Of a stretch of 50,720 nucleotides of DNA, positions 7,605 to 16,313 are shown piece by piece. A program made the translations under genes and the position numbers. The first letter of the stretch is position 1. Each line of letters begins with the position of its first letter. The notes under the pieces were generated by a model that was not told the DNA's origin, searched no databases, and saw only the letters and a program-made list of their open reading frames with translations. The DNA lies in NCBI RefSeq assembly GCF_030053595.1, contig NZ_JASGBQ010000023.1:1-50720 (forward strand), given 5' to 3'. The stretch is from Fusibacillus kribbianus (GTDB lineage: Bacteria > Bacillota > Clostridia > Lachnospirales > Lachnospiraceae).

Positions 7605-8009
7605 ATGGCAAGAAGAAAAACTCAGACTACAGCAAAGGCAGCAGCCGCAGTTGTGAAGGAAGCGGCTAAGGCAGAGACTGTAAAGACAGCAGCTGCACCG
7701 GCAGAGGAGGCGGCAGTAAAGGAAGCCCCCGTGGCAGAGGCACCTGCAAAAGAGGCAGCGCCCGCTGCAGAGAAGAAGGCAGAAGCAAAGAAGCCTGCAA
7801 AGAAGCAGGAGATCAAGACGACCGTTTCTGTTCAGTACCTGGGCAAGGATATTTCCGATAAGGATATGGTTGCTCTCGTAAAGAAGCAGTGGACCGCTTC
7901 CAAGCACAAGATCAGCGAAATCAAGACCATGGAGCTGTATGTGAAGGTTGAGGAGAATACCGTATATTATGTGATCAACGGTACCGAGAAGGGAAGCGTG
8001 GAGATCTAA
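7605..8009 (+). CDS. DUF6465 family protein with Ala/Lys-rich N-terminus
   Basis: A 134-residue protein. The first 67 residues are a low-complexity Ala/Lys/Glu/Pro stretch like a histone H1 tail. The C-terminal half (VQYLGKDISDKDMVALVKKQW ending YYVINGTEKGSVEI) is a compact conserved domain that I match to DUF6465, known from clostridia and of unknown function. The charged tail may bind nucleic acid or another polyanion, by analogy only. I chose the ATG at 7605 because CGAGGAG lies 7 bases before it; upstream in-frame codons lack a site. The gene has its own promoter and terminator. Confidence 0.8.
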   Translation: MARRKTQTTAKAAAAVVKEAAKAETVKTAAAPAEEAAVKEAPVAEAPAKEAAPAAEKKAEAKKPAKKQEIKTTVSVQYLGKDISDKDMVALVKKQWTASKHKISEIKTMELYVKVEENTVYYVINGTEKGSVEI

Positions 8010-8051
8010 GGATTTCCGACGTGACGGCAGCCCTGCTTCGGAGCTTTTAAA

Positions 8052-8076
8052 GGCCCCGGAACGGGGCTGTTTTTTT
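8052..8076 (+). terminator. Terminator after the DUF6465 gene
   Basis: GCCCCG and CGGGGC form a stem with a 3-base loop, extended by one G-U pair, and are followed by G and seven Ts. Confidence 0.8.
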
Positions 8077-8104
8077 GCGGCTGTTTTGATGTCTGTGTGT
8101 TTGG

Positions 8105-8133
8105 TTGAAATACGGGGGTTTTTGTAGTATACT
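8105..8133 (+). promoter_or_regulatory. Promoter of the SleB-domain gene
   Basis: TTGAAA and TATACT are separated by 17 bases, 59 bases before the ATG. Confidence 0.55.
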
Positions 8134-8192
8134 CTACCATATATGAAATTTGCACACGAAAAACAGGTTTTTGAAAACGTACAGAGGTATTT

Positions 8193-9506
8193 ATGAAAAA
8201 ACACAGAACGCTATGGATTGCTCTCGTATTTCTGTTGACTGCAGTCGGCGCTTTGTCGGCAGCCGCATCCAATGCTGAGGTCGAGGATGCCAGAGATCAG
8301 GTGGAACAGGCGGAGGCCAAAGCAAAGGATATCCGTGAGGCCAGCGAACGGTTCCGTGCATATCTGGAAGAACTCAATCAGGAGCTCGATCAGCTGACGG
8401 AGGAGATGGAGGAACTGGCACTCAGAAGAGCGGAAGTGCAGGCATCTCTGGAGACAACGGCTGCTGAACTGGAAGAGGCCAGAGAGACGGAGGCTGTTCA
8501 GTATGAGGCAATGAAAAAACGGATTCAGTATATGTACGAGAACCGGGATGCAGGCTTTATCGGAGTGATTTTTTCGGAAGAGAGTCTTTCCACCATTCTC
8601 AACAAGGCGGAATATGCCATGGAGATGGCACAGTATGACAGAGAAATGCTGACTGCCTATCAGGAGACCAAGGAGCTGGTGGCGAGAAAGGAAAACGATC
8701 TTCTGACGGAGCAGACCGATCTCGACCAGCTGGTTCGAGAGACGGAGGAGAAGCAGAATGAGGTTCTGATCGCCATTGCCGAAACTTCCCAGAAGATGGA
8801 GGATTGTGCAGGAGAACTGGAGGATGCTGAAGGACAGCTGGCCCAATACCGTTCTGAACTTCAGAAGAGGGAACTGGAAGCGGAGGAGCGGATGGCTGAG
8901 CTGGCAGAACAGGAAAAACCCGATGATAATCAGGTGGCGGACGGAACAGGAAGTAATGCAAAGCCTCCGGCCATACAGCCGGAGGAACCGGAGAAGCCTT
9001 CCCCCGCCGAGTCGACAGCCGCACCTGATATACCGGATGAAAAGCCGGATACACCCACAGAAAAGCCGGATACGCCAACCGAAAAACCGGATATGCCGAC
9101 CCAGGCGCCGACGGAGCCTGCGGATCCCCAGCCCACGGAACCGGAAGACGAATTTGATTATTCAGTCTACAGTGATCTGGAGCTGATGGCGGCCATGATC
9201 TACCGGGAGGCAAATATGGAGCCGTGGGAGGGAAAGGTTGCCGTCGGCAATGTGATCATGAACCGGATAAACAGCAGCCGCTATCCCAATACTATGATCG
9301 GTGTGCTTTCCCAGCCGTATCAGTTCACTCCCTGGGGCTACCCAAAATATCAGAATGCCCTGAAGAACGGTGTTAACAGTGAATGTACAAGGGCAGCCCA
9401 GGTAGCTATGAGCGGCAGTGAAAATTACATTGGAGATCTGCTCCATTTCCGGACGGTAAAAGAGGGTTATGAAGGAATTATCATCGGAACGCACGTGTTC
9501 TATTGA
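8193..9506 (+). CDS. Secreted coiled-coil protein with SleB/CwlJ cell-wall hydrolase domain
   Basis: A 437-residue exported protein. A signal peptide (about 1-26, ending SAAAS) is followed by a PcsB-like coiled coil (about 27-245). A Pro/Thr/Glu-rich linker comes next, with tandem EKPDTPT units (about 250-325). The C-terminal Hydrolase_2 (SleB/CwlJ) domain spans about 330-437 and includes YREANMEPWEGKVAVGNV, MNRINSSRYP and QFTPW. The domain hydrolyses peptidoglycan, in spore cortex for SleB and in vegetative walls for others. The coiled coil suggests a division or wall-remodelling role. It converges on spoVAE with 7 bases between stop codons. Confidence 0.88.
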   Translation: MKKHRTLWIALVFLLTAVGALSAAASNAEVEDARDQVEQAEAKAKDIREASERFRAYLEELNQELDQLTEEMEELALRRAEVQASLETTAAELEEARETEAVQYEAMKKRIQYMYENRDAGFIGVIFSEESLSTILNKAEYAMEMAQYDREMLTAYQETKELVARKENDLLTEQTDLDQLVRETEEKQNEVLIAIAETSQKMEDCAGELEDAEGQLAQYRSELQKRELEAEERMAELAEQEKPDDNQVADGTGSNAKPPAIQPEEPEKPSPAESTAAPDIPDEKPDTPTEKPDTPTEKPDMPTQAPTEPADPQPTEPEDEFDYSVYSDLELMAAMIYREANMEPWEGKVAVGNVIMNRINSSRYPNTMIGVLSQPYQFTPWGYPKYQNALKNGVNSECTRAAQVAMSGSENYIGDLLHFRTVKEGYEGIIIGTHVFY

Positions 9507-9513
9507 TTCCGGG

Positions 9514-9870
9514 TCAGTCCTTCATTTTCGGATTGAAAAAGAGGGAGCCGATGTAGCCGAAGATCAGCGCTCCGCTGATTCCGGCGGCACTGGCCTTGAG
9601 ACCGCCAAGGAAAAGGCCGAGGGCGCCCTTTTCATCAATGCATTCCCGGACTCCTTTAAAAAGAGTATTCCCGAAGCCGAGGAGCGGAATGGACGCTCCG
9701 GCGCCGGCCCACTCGATAAAGGGATCGTAGATTCCGAGAAAGCCAAGAAACGTGCCGGTGCACACAAGAAGTACCATGATGCGGCCGGGCATCAGCTTTG
9801 TCCGATCCATCAGAATCTGGACCAGGGCGCAGATGGCGCCTCCGACTAAAAAAGCTTTTAAAAAATCCAT
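9514..9870 (-). CDS. spoVAE: Stage V sporulation protein AE
   Basis: A 118-residue membrane protein with about four helices. It matches SpoVAE in length and in motifs: a start MDFLKAFLVGGAICA, ILMDRTKLMPGRIMVLLV, then FIEWAGAGASIPLLGFGNTLFKGV. SpoVA proteins form the channel that loads and releases calcium dipicolinate in spores. The gene stands apart here, with no spoVAC or spoVAD neighbours. Its start codon lies inside one arm of a perfect 13-bp inverted repeat (9861-9873 with 9913-9925). AAAGG lies about 8 bases before the ATG. Confidence 0.88.
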   Translation of the reverse strand: MDFLKAFLVGGAICALVQILMDRTKLMPGRIMVLLVCTGTFLGFLGIYDPFIEWAGAGASIPLLGFGNTLFKGVRECIDEKGALGLFLGGLKASAAGISGALIFGYIGSLFFNPKMKD

Positions 9871-9925
9871 ACTTCACGACCTTTCATTGTATTCCTTTGA
9901 AAAGTCTGTGCAGTATGGATTTTTT
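9861..9925. promoter_or_regulatory. 13-bp inverted repeat over the spoVAE start codon
   Basis: AAAAATCCATACT (9861-9873) and AGTATGGATTTTT (9913-9925) are perfect complements around a 39-base loop. On the minus strand the downstream arm holds the spoVAE ATG and the loop holds its ribosome binding site. Each arm ends in a T run in its own direction, so it may be a terminator or a translation switch. Confidence 0.55.
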
Positions 9926-10008
9926 TATGCATTTCCCCGGAAATATTAAATTTTTGTTTCGATTTTTCGAGGAAGCTCAGGAATCCTCAAAAACAGTCCG
10001 TTTTGTGC

Positions 10009-12735
10009 TTAAGGACCTGTTGGACTTCCGGAATTTGTACTGCCGGTTCCGTTATTGCCGGTTCCTGTGGTTCCGGGAATCGTACCGGAACCATCACCGG
10101 GAGTGGTTTCTCCAGGAATCGGCTGACCGTTTTCATCGGTCAGGAAGGGGAAGCCGAAGCCGGTATGGATGGGACAGGTACTGTTCTTTAAGGTGGCGGG
10201 CAGCAGATACGCGTTGTCGTCGGTGACGCCGGTGGCCTCATCTGTCAGAGTCCGGTAAACCCGGTTCTGCTTGAGGGCCTCAGGACAGAATTCCGAGGCA
10301 AGGGCGCCGCTCAGGCTGCATACCGTTACCTTTACATGGTGATCGCATACCTCAGTGGGAGCAGTTCCTCTGGCAAAATATTCGGTATAGATCATATTGC
10401 CTTCGGGGTCAGCATCGCAGATACCGGGAACGGCCAGCTTGCCGGATTTGTGGCAGATCTGCACTTCCTCGATGGTTCCCGGCTTTTCAGGAAATTCTTT
10501 GGCTGGAAGCTTTTCGCAGGCACGGGACATGATGTTGTACCACATGGTTCTCACATCGTCACCGGTGTCTAACGGGCTGTTTTCATCGTAGCCCTGCCAG
10601 ATGCCCATGGTGTAATAGGGTGTGTATCCCACAAACCAGATATCGTTGGTGTTGGTGGTGGTACCGGTTTTTCCGGCGGTAGGCATATTCGGAATCTTGG
10701 TTTCCGGTTTGCTGGTGTGGATCGAGGTACGGTTATACAGGTGAGAGGAAACACAGACATCCTCCATGGCGTTGGTCAGAAGCCATGAGGTGGATTCCTT
10801 CAGAACCGTGCGGGTCTCCGGTTCATTATCAATGATGATCTTGCCGTTGCTGTCCACGATCTTTGTGTAATACACAGGCTTTGTGTAGATCCCTCTGTTG
10901 GCAATGGCTGCATACGCGGCGGTCAGCTCCAGATTGCTGACACCGTATGTGATGCCGCCCAGACACAGAGGCGCGCCGATATCGGTATAAACCTGGCCGG
11001 TCGTCTGATTGACTTCGCTCTCCACCAGGGAGGTAATGCCGAAATCCAGGGCATACTGATAACCGAGCTGCGGCGTTACCGTGTTCATCAGGGTTTTCAG
11101 AGCAATGATATTCATGGAATAGGTGACACCGTCCCGGATATTGGCATAGCCCACATACTGGGAACCCCACCAGTTTTTGAAATCCTTTTCGTCCACGGAG
11201 TAAGGTTCGTCGTAATAGACAGAACCGAGAGTGGCTCCGGCACTGTCGAGGGCCGGGGCAAAGGCGGTCAGCACCTTGAAGGTGGAACCGGGCTGACGCA
11301 GGGTGTCGGTGGCGCGGTTCAGGCTCATGCTGGTGGGCTTTTCTCCGCGTCCGCCGTTTATGGCCAGAACATATCCCGTTTCCTGATCCATGAGGACGCA
11401 GGAGCTTTGCGGCTGCAGCGTAATGTCAAGCCGTTCCCCCTGGATCATGTCGTCGGTCTTCACAACTGTCTCCTTATAGGCCTCGACATGCTGACGGATC
11501 TCATCCTCGGTGGCAAAGATCAGCTTTATTGTTTCTTCTCCTGTCTGCTGTCTCAGCCAGGATTTGATATTGGCTTCGGAATAATGATCGGTGGTGCCGT
11601 CCTTGTGCGTGACGGAAAGACGATAGGTGAAGCTGTAAAGGATCTCGCTGTGGGCATAATTGTCAGGGTCGGAGATCTCCTCGTCCACAATGGCCTGAAG
11701 CCGTGGATCCTGAGTGGTGTAGATCCTGAGACCGCCGCTGTAAAGCAGGTTGCGGGCCTCCGTTTCGGAGTAACCGGCCTTTTCCTGCAGATCCGCCAGC
11801 GCCTGTACAATGGTTTCATCTACAAAATAACTGTACACGGAGGGTTCGTTGGACCTGGCGGCTTCAACCTCCTGGATCTGCACATAGACATCGTCGGTCT
11901 GGGCGGCCAGCCGTTCTTCCTGGGTGATGTAACCCTGCTCGTACATATTTTCCAGAACGATATCCCGCCGTTTGGCATTATCCTCCGGATGGGTGATGGG
12001 ATTGTAACGGCCGGGACTGGAGGTGACGGCCGCGATCACGGCGCATTCGGACAGATTCAGTTCACTGACATCCTTCCCGAAATAACGCTGGGAGGCAGCC
12101 TGTACACCGAGGGTATTAGCTCCCAGATTGATGGTATTCAGATAATTCTGGAGAATGATCTTCTTATCCATGGTCTTTTCCAGCTGAATGGCCAGGTACT
12201 GCTCCTGAACCTTCCGCTTGACGGTGGCACCGAAATTGGTCTCCATGCCGCCGTCAAAGGCCACGTTTTTGATGAGCTGCTGGGTAATGGTGCTGGCTCC
12301 CTGCTCCATTTTCCGGGTGAGAAGTCCGGAAAAGACAGCACGGGTCATGCCCTTGATGTCCACACCCTTATGAGTCCAGAAACGGGAATCCTCGATGGCT
12401 ACAATGGCATTGACCAGATTCTTGGGGATCTGGGAATATTCGACCGGCTGCCTGTTGGAACCAGCCATAACAAGAGTTTCAATTTCATTGCCCTCCGCAT
12501 CATAGAGAATGGTGGCGGAGGCATTGGGAGACATGTCCAGGGTACTCAAGTCCGGGGCAGAGTTTAACATTCCCCGGAACATACCGAGACCGACAAAAAC
12601 ACATGCCACAAATAAAGTGATAAGACCAAGAAGAAAAAGCTTGAAGGTCAGCACGGCTGCCTTCGTTTTTCGCTTGACAGATTTTGAGGAACAGGCGTGA
12701 ATCTGCTTCTTCAGGCCGGATTTTCCATAGTTCAT
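10009..12735 (-). CDS. Class A penicillin-binding protein 1A
   Basis: A 908-residue bifunctional peptidoglycan synthase. A basic cytoplasmic tail and one membrane anchor (about 28-52) precede a GT51 transglycosylase domain with catalytic Glu115 in AIEDSRFWTHKGVD and the GASTITQQL motif (about 146-154). The transpeptidase domain has SxxK at S484-K487 (GSTFK), SxN at 540-542 (SMN) and KTGTT at 689-693. The last 40 residues are a Gly/Thr/Asn-rich disordered tail. It acts at the outer face of the membrane and is a beta-lactam target. AGGAGG precedes the ATG. The segment between it and spoVAE holds no further gene. Confidence 0.96.
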   Translation of the reverse strand: MNYGKSGLKKQIHACSSKSVKRKTKAAVLTFKLFLLGLITLFVACVFVGLGMFRGMLNSAPDLSTLDMSPNASATILYDAEGNEIETLVMAGSNRQPVEYSQIPKNLVNAIVAIEDSRFWTHKGVDIKGMTRAVFSGLLTRKMEQGASTITQQLIKNVAFDGGMETNFGATVKRKVQEQYLAIQLEKTMDKKIILQNYLNTINLGANTLGVQAASQRYFGKDVSELNLSECAVIAAVTSSPGRYNPITHPEDNAKRRDIVLENMYEQGYITQEERLAAQTDDVYVQIQEVEAARSNEPSVYSYFVDETIVQALADLQEKAGYSETEARNLLYSGGLRIYTTQDPRLQAIVDEEISDPDNYAHSEILYSFTYRLSVTHKDGTTDHYSEANIKSWLRQQTGEETIKLIFATEDEIRQHVEAYKETVVKTDDMIQGERLDITLQPQSSCVLMDQETGYVLAINGGRGEKPTSMSLNRATDTLRQPGSTFKVLTAFAPALDSAGATLGSVYYDEPYSVDEKDFKNWWGSQYVGYANIRDGVTYSMNIIALKTLMNTVTPQLGYQYALDFGITSLVESEVNQTTGQVYTDIGAPLCLGGITYGVSNLELTAAYAAIANRGIYTKPVYYTKIVDSNGKIIIDNEPETRTVLKESTSWLLTNAMEDVCVSSHLYNRTSIHTSKPETKIPNMPTAGKTGTTTNTNDIWFVGYTPYYTMGIWQGYDENSPLDTGDDVRTMWYNIMSRACEKLPAKEFPEKPGTIEEVQICHKSGKLAVPGICDADPEGNMIYTEYFARGTAPTEVCDHHVKVTVCSLSGALASEFCPEALKQNRVYRTLTDEATGVTDDNAYLLPATLKNSTCPIHTGFGFPFLTDENGQPIPGETTPGDGSGTIPGTTGTGNNGTGSTNSGSPTGP

Positions 12736-12903
12736 AAGGCGTCCTCCTAGAACTTAAGTATACCAAAAAAATGTCTACAAATAAAGGGGTATTTGGAGAT
12801 ACCAGCCTGTGGCTGCCCGGTTTTCTGCCGGATATTACAAGATTGTTACATAAATATTAGGGGCAGGAGCAGTCGAAACAGACTTTCCCGGGCCGGCGGA
12901 TGG

Positions 12904-12932
12904 TTTCCAAATGCGGGAAAAGATGGTATAAT
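12904..12932 (+). promoter_or_regulatory. Promoter of the YigZ-family gene
   Basis: A perfect -10 TATAAT lies 17 bases from a weak -35, TTTCCA, about 68 bases upstream of the start codon. Confidence 0.45.
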
Positions 12933-12999
12933 CAGAGAAACAGGATTCTTCCCGGTTAAACAGCGGGGATTCGCCGGGAAATAAAAATAAGGAGACGAT

Positions 13000-13656
13000 A
13001 TGAGACAGAGCTATCTGGAGGCTTACAAAGGCGGAGAGGGAGAACTGGTGGAAAAGAAATCCCGGTTTATTGCCACGGTCCGTCCTGTGAAATCAGAGGC
13101 GGAGGCAGCTGCCTTCATTGAGGAGATGAGAAAGAAATACTGGAATGCCAGTCATAACTGCACTGCCTTCTGCGTGGGCCGGAACAATGAGCTGACAAGA
13201 TGCAGCGACGACGGAGAGCCCGGCGGAACGGCGGGACGCCCCATGCTGGATGTGCTTCTTGGGGAAGGGATCCACAATGTATGTGTGGTCGTGACCAGAT
13301 ATTTTGGGGGAACGCTTCTGGGTACGGGCGGTCTGGTACGTGCCTATTCGGGAGCTGTGAAGGAGGGCCTGAAAAACAGCATTGTTTTAGACAAGCGTCC
13401 GGGCCGGGAAGCGGCGGTCACCTGTGATTACAACGGTCTTGGAAAGCTGCAGTACATTGCCGGACAGATGAAGCTCCCGGTGCTCGATATCCAGTATACC
13501 GATATCGTGGCAGCCAGGCTGATGCTCCCGGAGGCAGATGTGGATGCCTTTGTGAAAAAGGTGACTGAGGCAACCAACGGAAAGGCGGTCATTGAGCTTC
13601 TCGGCACACCTTATTATGCAGACAACGACGGAGAGCTTTTGATCTTCGAAGAGTAG
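13000..13656 (+). CDS. YigZ/IMPACT family protein
   Basis: A 218-residue protein with the UPF0029/IMPACT N-terminal domain (EKKSRFIATVRPV at 19-31 and the SDDGEPGGTAGRPML core at about 69-83, then VVTRYFGGTLLGTGGLVRAY) and a C-terminal DUF1949 ferredoxin-like domain. Relatives include bacterial YigZ and eukaryotic IMPACT, a regulator of translation control; the bacterial function is not firmly known. AAGGAG lies 6-7 bases before the ATG. The gene converges with the SDR gene, with 17 bases between them. Confidence 0.92.
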   Translation: MRQSYLEAYKGGEGELVEKKSRFIATVRPVKSEAEAAAFIEEMRKKYWNASHNCTAFCVGRNNELTRCSDDGEPGGTAGRPMLDVLLGEGIHNVCVVVTRYFGGTLLGTGGLVRAYSGAVKEGLKNSIVLDKRPGREAAVTCDYNGLGKLQYIAGQMKLPVLDIQYTDIVAARLMLPEADVDAFVKKVTEATNGKAVIELLGTPYYADNDGELLIFEE

Positions 13657-13673
13657 AACAAGGAACGGCGGCA

Positions 13674-14399
13674 TTATTGCCAGCCGCCGTCCAGGGTAAT
13701 GATCTGTCCGGTCAGATAGGCAGGAGAGGAAAGAATCCGGAAGGCGGTCTCTGCGGCCTCCTCCGGTCTGCCCAGACGGCCGGCAGGGATCTCATCAATG
13801 AGAGCGGCTTCCTCCTCCTCGGACAGGAAGCTGTTCATTGCGGTATCAATGGCTCCGCAGGCCAGGGCGTTGACCTGGATGTTTGACGGGGCCAGTTCCT
13901 TTGCAAGAGCTTTCGTAAGGGCGTTGATGCCGCCCTTGGTGGCAGAGTAGGCAGCCTCGCAGGAAGCGCCGACGGCCCCCCAGACTGAGGAAATATTGAG
14001 GATCCTTCCCTGCTGGGCAGCTACCATGGACGGAATGGCCTGACGGCAGCAGTAAAAGACGGAAGACAGGTTGGTGTGAAGCAGACTGTCCCATTCCGTG
14101 TCGGTCATATCCTGCAGAAGTCCGATATGGGAGATCCCGGCATTGTTGATAAGAATATCCACGGTGCCGAAGGCTTTTTGAGCTTCCTCAAACAGCCGCC
14201 GGCAGTCCTCTGCCTTTCCCACATCGGCAGTCACGGCCAGACAGGAAGCACCCAGGGCGAGAAGCTGATCCCTTGTCCGGAAAAGCTCGCCCTCTCCTCT
14301 TGCACAGAGAACAGTCCGGAATCCTTCTCTGGCGAACCGGAAGGCGATGGCTTTTCCGATTCCGCGGGAAGCTCCGGTTATCAAAACAGTTTTATTCAT
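13674..14399 (-). CDS. SDR family oxidoreductase, similar to EF-P 5-aminopentanone reductase
   Basis: A 241-residue classical SDR: TGASRGIGKAIA cofactor motif (about 8-19), NNAG, catalytic Ser in NISSVWG, YSATK as YxxxK, and a C-terminal YLTGQIITLDGGWQ. The sequence is close to FabG-like enzymes and to the YmfI-type reductase that completes 5-aminopentanol modification of elongation factor P in Firmicutes; I cannot separate these from sequence alone. AAAGGAG lies 6 bases before the ATG at 14399, so the longer frame from 14417 is rejected. It is a single gene on the minus strand. Confidence 0.85.
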   Translation of the reverse strand: MNKTVLITGASRGIGKAIAFRFAREGFRTVLCARGEGELFRTRDQLLALGASCLAVTADVGKAEDCRRLFEEAQKAFGTVDILINNAGISHIGLLQDMTDTEWDSLLHTNLSSVFYCCRQAIPSMVAAQQGRILNISSVWGAVGASCEAAYSATKGGINALTKALAKELAPSNIQVNALACGAIDTAMNSFLSEEEEAALIDEIPAGRLGRPEEAAETAFRILSSPAYLTGQIITLDGGWQ

Positions 14400-14575
14400 A
14401 AAAAACTCCTTTATCATCCATACGATTCTTTGACGGCAAAGCGGCAGAACAGGCTGCCTGCTTACTCAGTATAACACATTTTTTCGGATTATACGAGATG
14501 CCCTGTGAAAGATACGGGAAAAGCAGAAGCAGCCAGGTCTGAGAAACGGATTCTTTGACGGGAAAGAAGGGTATT

Positions 14576-15487
14576 ATGGAATATGATCTGATTATTGTGG
14601 GCTGCGGTCCGGCAGGGATGGCAGCAGCTGTTTATGGAGTGAGGGCAGGGCTTCGCACTCTGGCGCTTGATAAGACAGCAATCGGCGGCCAGCTTCTGAA
14701 TACCTGGGCCGTGGATAATTATCCGGGGCTTCCCGGACTTTCCGGTTTTGACCTGGCAGAGCGGATGAGAGATCACGCGAAGGAGCTGGGAGTGTCCTTC
14801 GCAGCAGAACGGGTCCTCCGTATCGAGAACGGAGGTGTCCGGAAAACCGTCATCGGCGAAGGGAAAGACTGGCAGACCAGGGCAGTCATTGCGGCAGGCG
14901 GCGCCAGACGCCGGCTTCTTCATGTGCCGGGGGAGGAGCGTCTGACAGGCCGGGGAGTCAGCTACTGCGCTGCCTGTGACGGGGCGTTTTTTAAAGGCAG
15001 AACGGCAGCTGTGGTCGGCGGAGGTGATGTAGCGCTGGAGGATGCCATTTTCCTGGCCAGAGTCTGCAGACAGGTGTATCTGATCCACCGCCGGGGAGAA
15101 TTTAGAGGAGCGAAAAGTCTTCAGGAGAAGGTTTTTTCTCTGTCCAATGTGAAGCTTCTGAAAAATACGGTGGTGACCTCCATTGAGGGGAAGGATGCGG
15201 TAACCGGAGTGAAGCTTCAAGCTGTGGGAAGCGGCAGAGAAGAAAGCCTTTCGCTGGATGGAGTGTTTATTGCCGTCGGTGCAGCACCGGAGACAGAAGC
15301 GTATGAGGGGCTTCTGGAGCTTTCGGAGGACGGTTATATCTGTGCCGGTGAGGATGGAATCACCTCCGTGCCGGGGATTTTTGCGGCGGGAGACATCCGT
15401 ACCAAGAGTCTCCGTCAGATCGTGACAGCAGTCTCTGACGGGGCCAATGCGGCGGTTTCGGCAGAACGTTATCTTGGCCGCCACTGA
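14576..15487 (+). CDS. Thioredoxin-disulfide reductase-like flavoprotein
   Basis: A 303-residue flavoprotein of the TrxB type. The FAD motif is VGCGPAGMAAA (8-18), the redox-active pair is C131-A-A-C134 (more often CATC), the NADPH motif is VVGGGDVALEDA (146-157) and the second FAD motif is GIFAAGDIR. It would reduce thioredoxin or a related disulfide carrier in the cytosol with NADPH. Several TrxB-like proteins usually exist in these genomes, so the partner is uncertain. GAAGGG precedes the ATG at 14576. The zinc-ribbon cassette follows 58 bases downstream. Confidence 0.88.
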   Translation: MEYDLIIVGCGPAGMAAAVYGVRAGLRTLALDKTAIGGQLLNTWAVDNYPGLPGLSGFDLAERMRDHAKELGVSFAAERVLRIENGGVRKTVIGEGKDWQTRAVIAAGGARRRLLHVPGEERLTGRGVSYCAACDGAFFKGRTAAVVGGGDVALEDAIFLARVCRQVYLIHRRGEFRGAKSLQEKVFSLSNVKLLKNTVVTSIEGKDAVTGVKLQAVGSGREESLSLDGVFIAVGAAPETEAYEGLLELSEDGYICAGEDGITSVPGIFAAGDIRTKSLRQIVTAVSDGANAAVSAERYLGRH

Positions 15488-15545
15488 CAGAAGCGGTGTA
15501 CAGGGAAGCTTTCCTGTGCACCGGATAAAGAGGAGGAAGCTACAT

Positions 15546-16313
15546 ATGCCCGAGGTGGGAAAATGGATACAGTGTAAAAACTGCGGTGCCGAATATGAGA
15601 TTCAGGAGGCTGCCTGTCCTTATTGCGGAGCGGAAAATGAGAGAGAGAAGGAAAGGATCCGGAAAGAGGATTTAAGAGAGTTTGCCAGAGAGCGGGAGGA
15701 GATCACAGCCCTTCCCAAACGGCATTTGAAAAAGAGGACAAAGATCGCGCTGATCGCATTGGCGGCTCTGCTTCTTTTGACACTCGTTCTTTCTGTAGCT
15801 GGAGGAATCAGCCGGAGCCTTTCGGAAAAAAAGGAGAGAAATCAGGCAGAGCAGGAGAAAGAGACCATGGAGGAATACTATCAGGCGAAGGATTACGAAA
15901 GCCTGTATGAGTATTATGTGGAATGTGAATCCTACAGTCCGTCCTACCGGAAATACTGGGAGGTGGCTTCCGCATGGAACTGGATGGAATTTATCCGTGA
16001 GACAAAGGAGGCTCTTTCCGGTCCTCAGGACGAATACGTGTATTATGGAATCTCCTATGCCCTTTCGGGCGCGTCATCGGCCCTTTCGGTCATAGACGAA
16101 GGCCTGGATGACGGAGTAGAGCGGGGAAACGAGGAGGTGCTTGAGGGCTTTCGGGAGGAGATCCTTCAGTTCTTCCGGGAAGATCTGAAGCTTACGGAGG
16201 AAGAAATCGAACAGGTCATCCGGGCCGGCGGACGCAACGATGCTGTGGACTGGGATGCCCTTGACCGGTCGGTGATGAATCGTCTGGGACTTACAGAAGG
16301 GGACGAATCATGA
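15546..16313 (+). CDS. Zinc-ribbon membrane protein, cassette member 1
   Basis: A 255-residue protein. An N-terminal zinc ribbon (C10, C13, C24 and C27) is followed by a charged segment, one membrane helix (about 66-88) and an acidic Tyr/Glu-rich extracytoplasmic domain of about 165 residues. GAGGAAGC lies before the ATG at 15546. The stop codon overlaps the next start (ATGA), so the two are translationally coupled. I do not recognise the family beyond the zinc ribbon. Two related genes follow, which suggests a three-component membrane complex. Confidence 0.75.
   Translation: MPEVGKWIQCKNCGAEYEIQEAACPYCGAENEREKERIRKEDLREFAREREEITALPKRHLKKRTKIALIALAALLLLTLVLSVAGGISRSLSEKKERNQAEQEKETMEEYYQAKDYESLYEYYVECESYSPSYRKYWEVASAWNWMEFIRETKEALSGPQDEYVYYGISYALSGASSALSVIDEGLDDGVERGNEEVLEGFREEILQFFREDLKLTEEEIEQVIRAGGRNDAVDWDALDRSVMNRLGLTEGDES

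Noticed and set aside
11407-12567. 386-codon open frame on the plus strand inside the PBP gene
   Set aside because: It is fully antisense to a clear class A PBP with all catalytic motifs, has no domain-like pattern and no convincing binding site.
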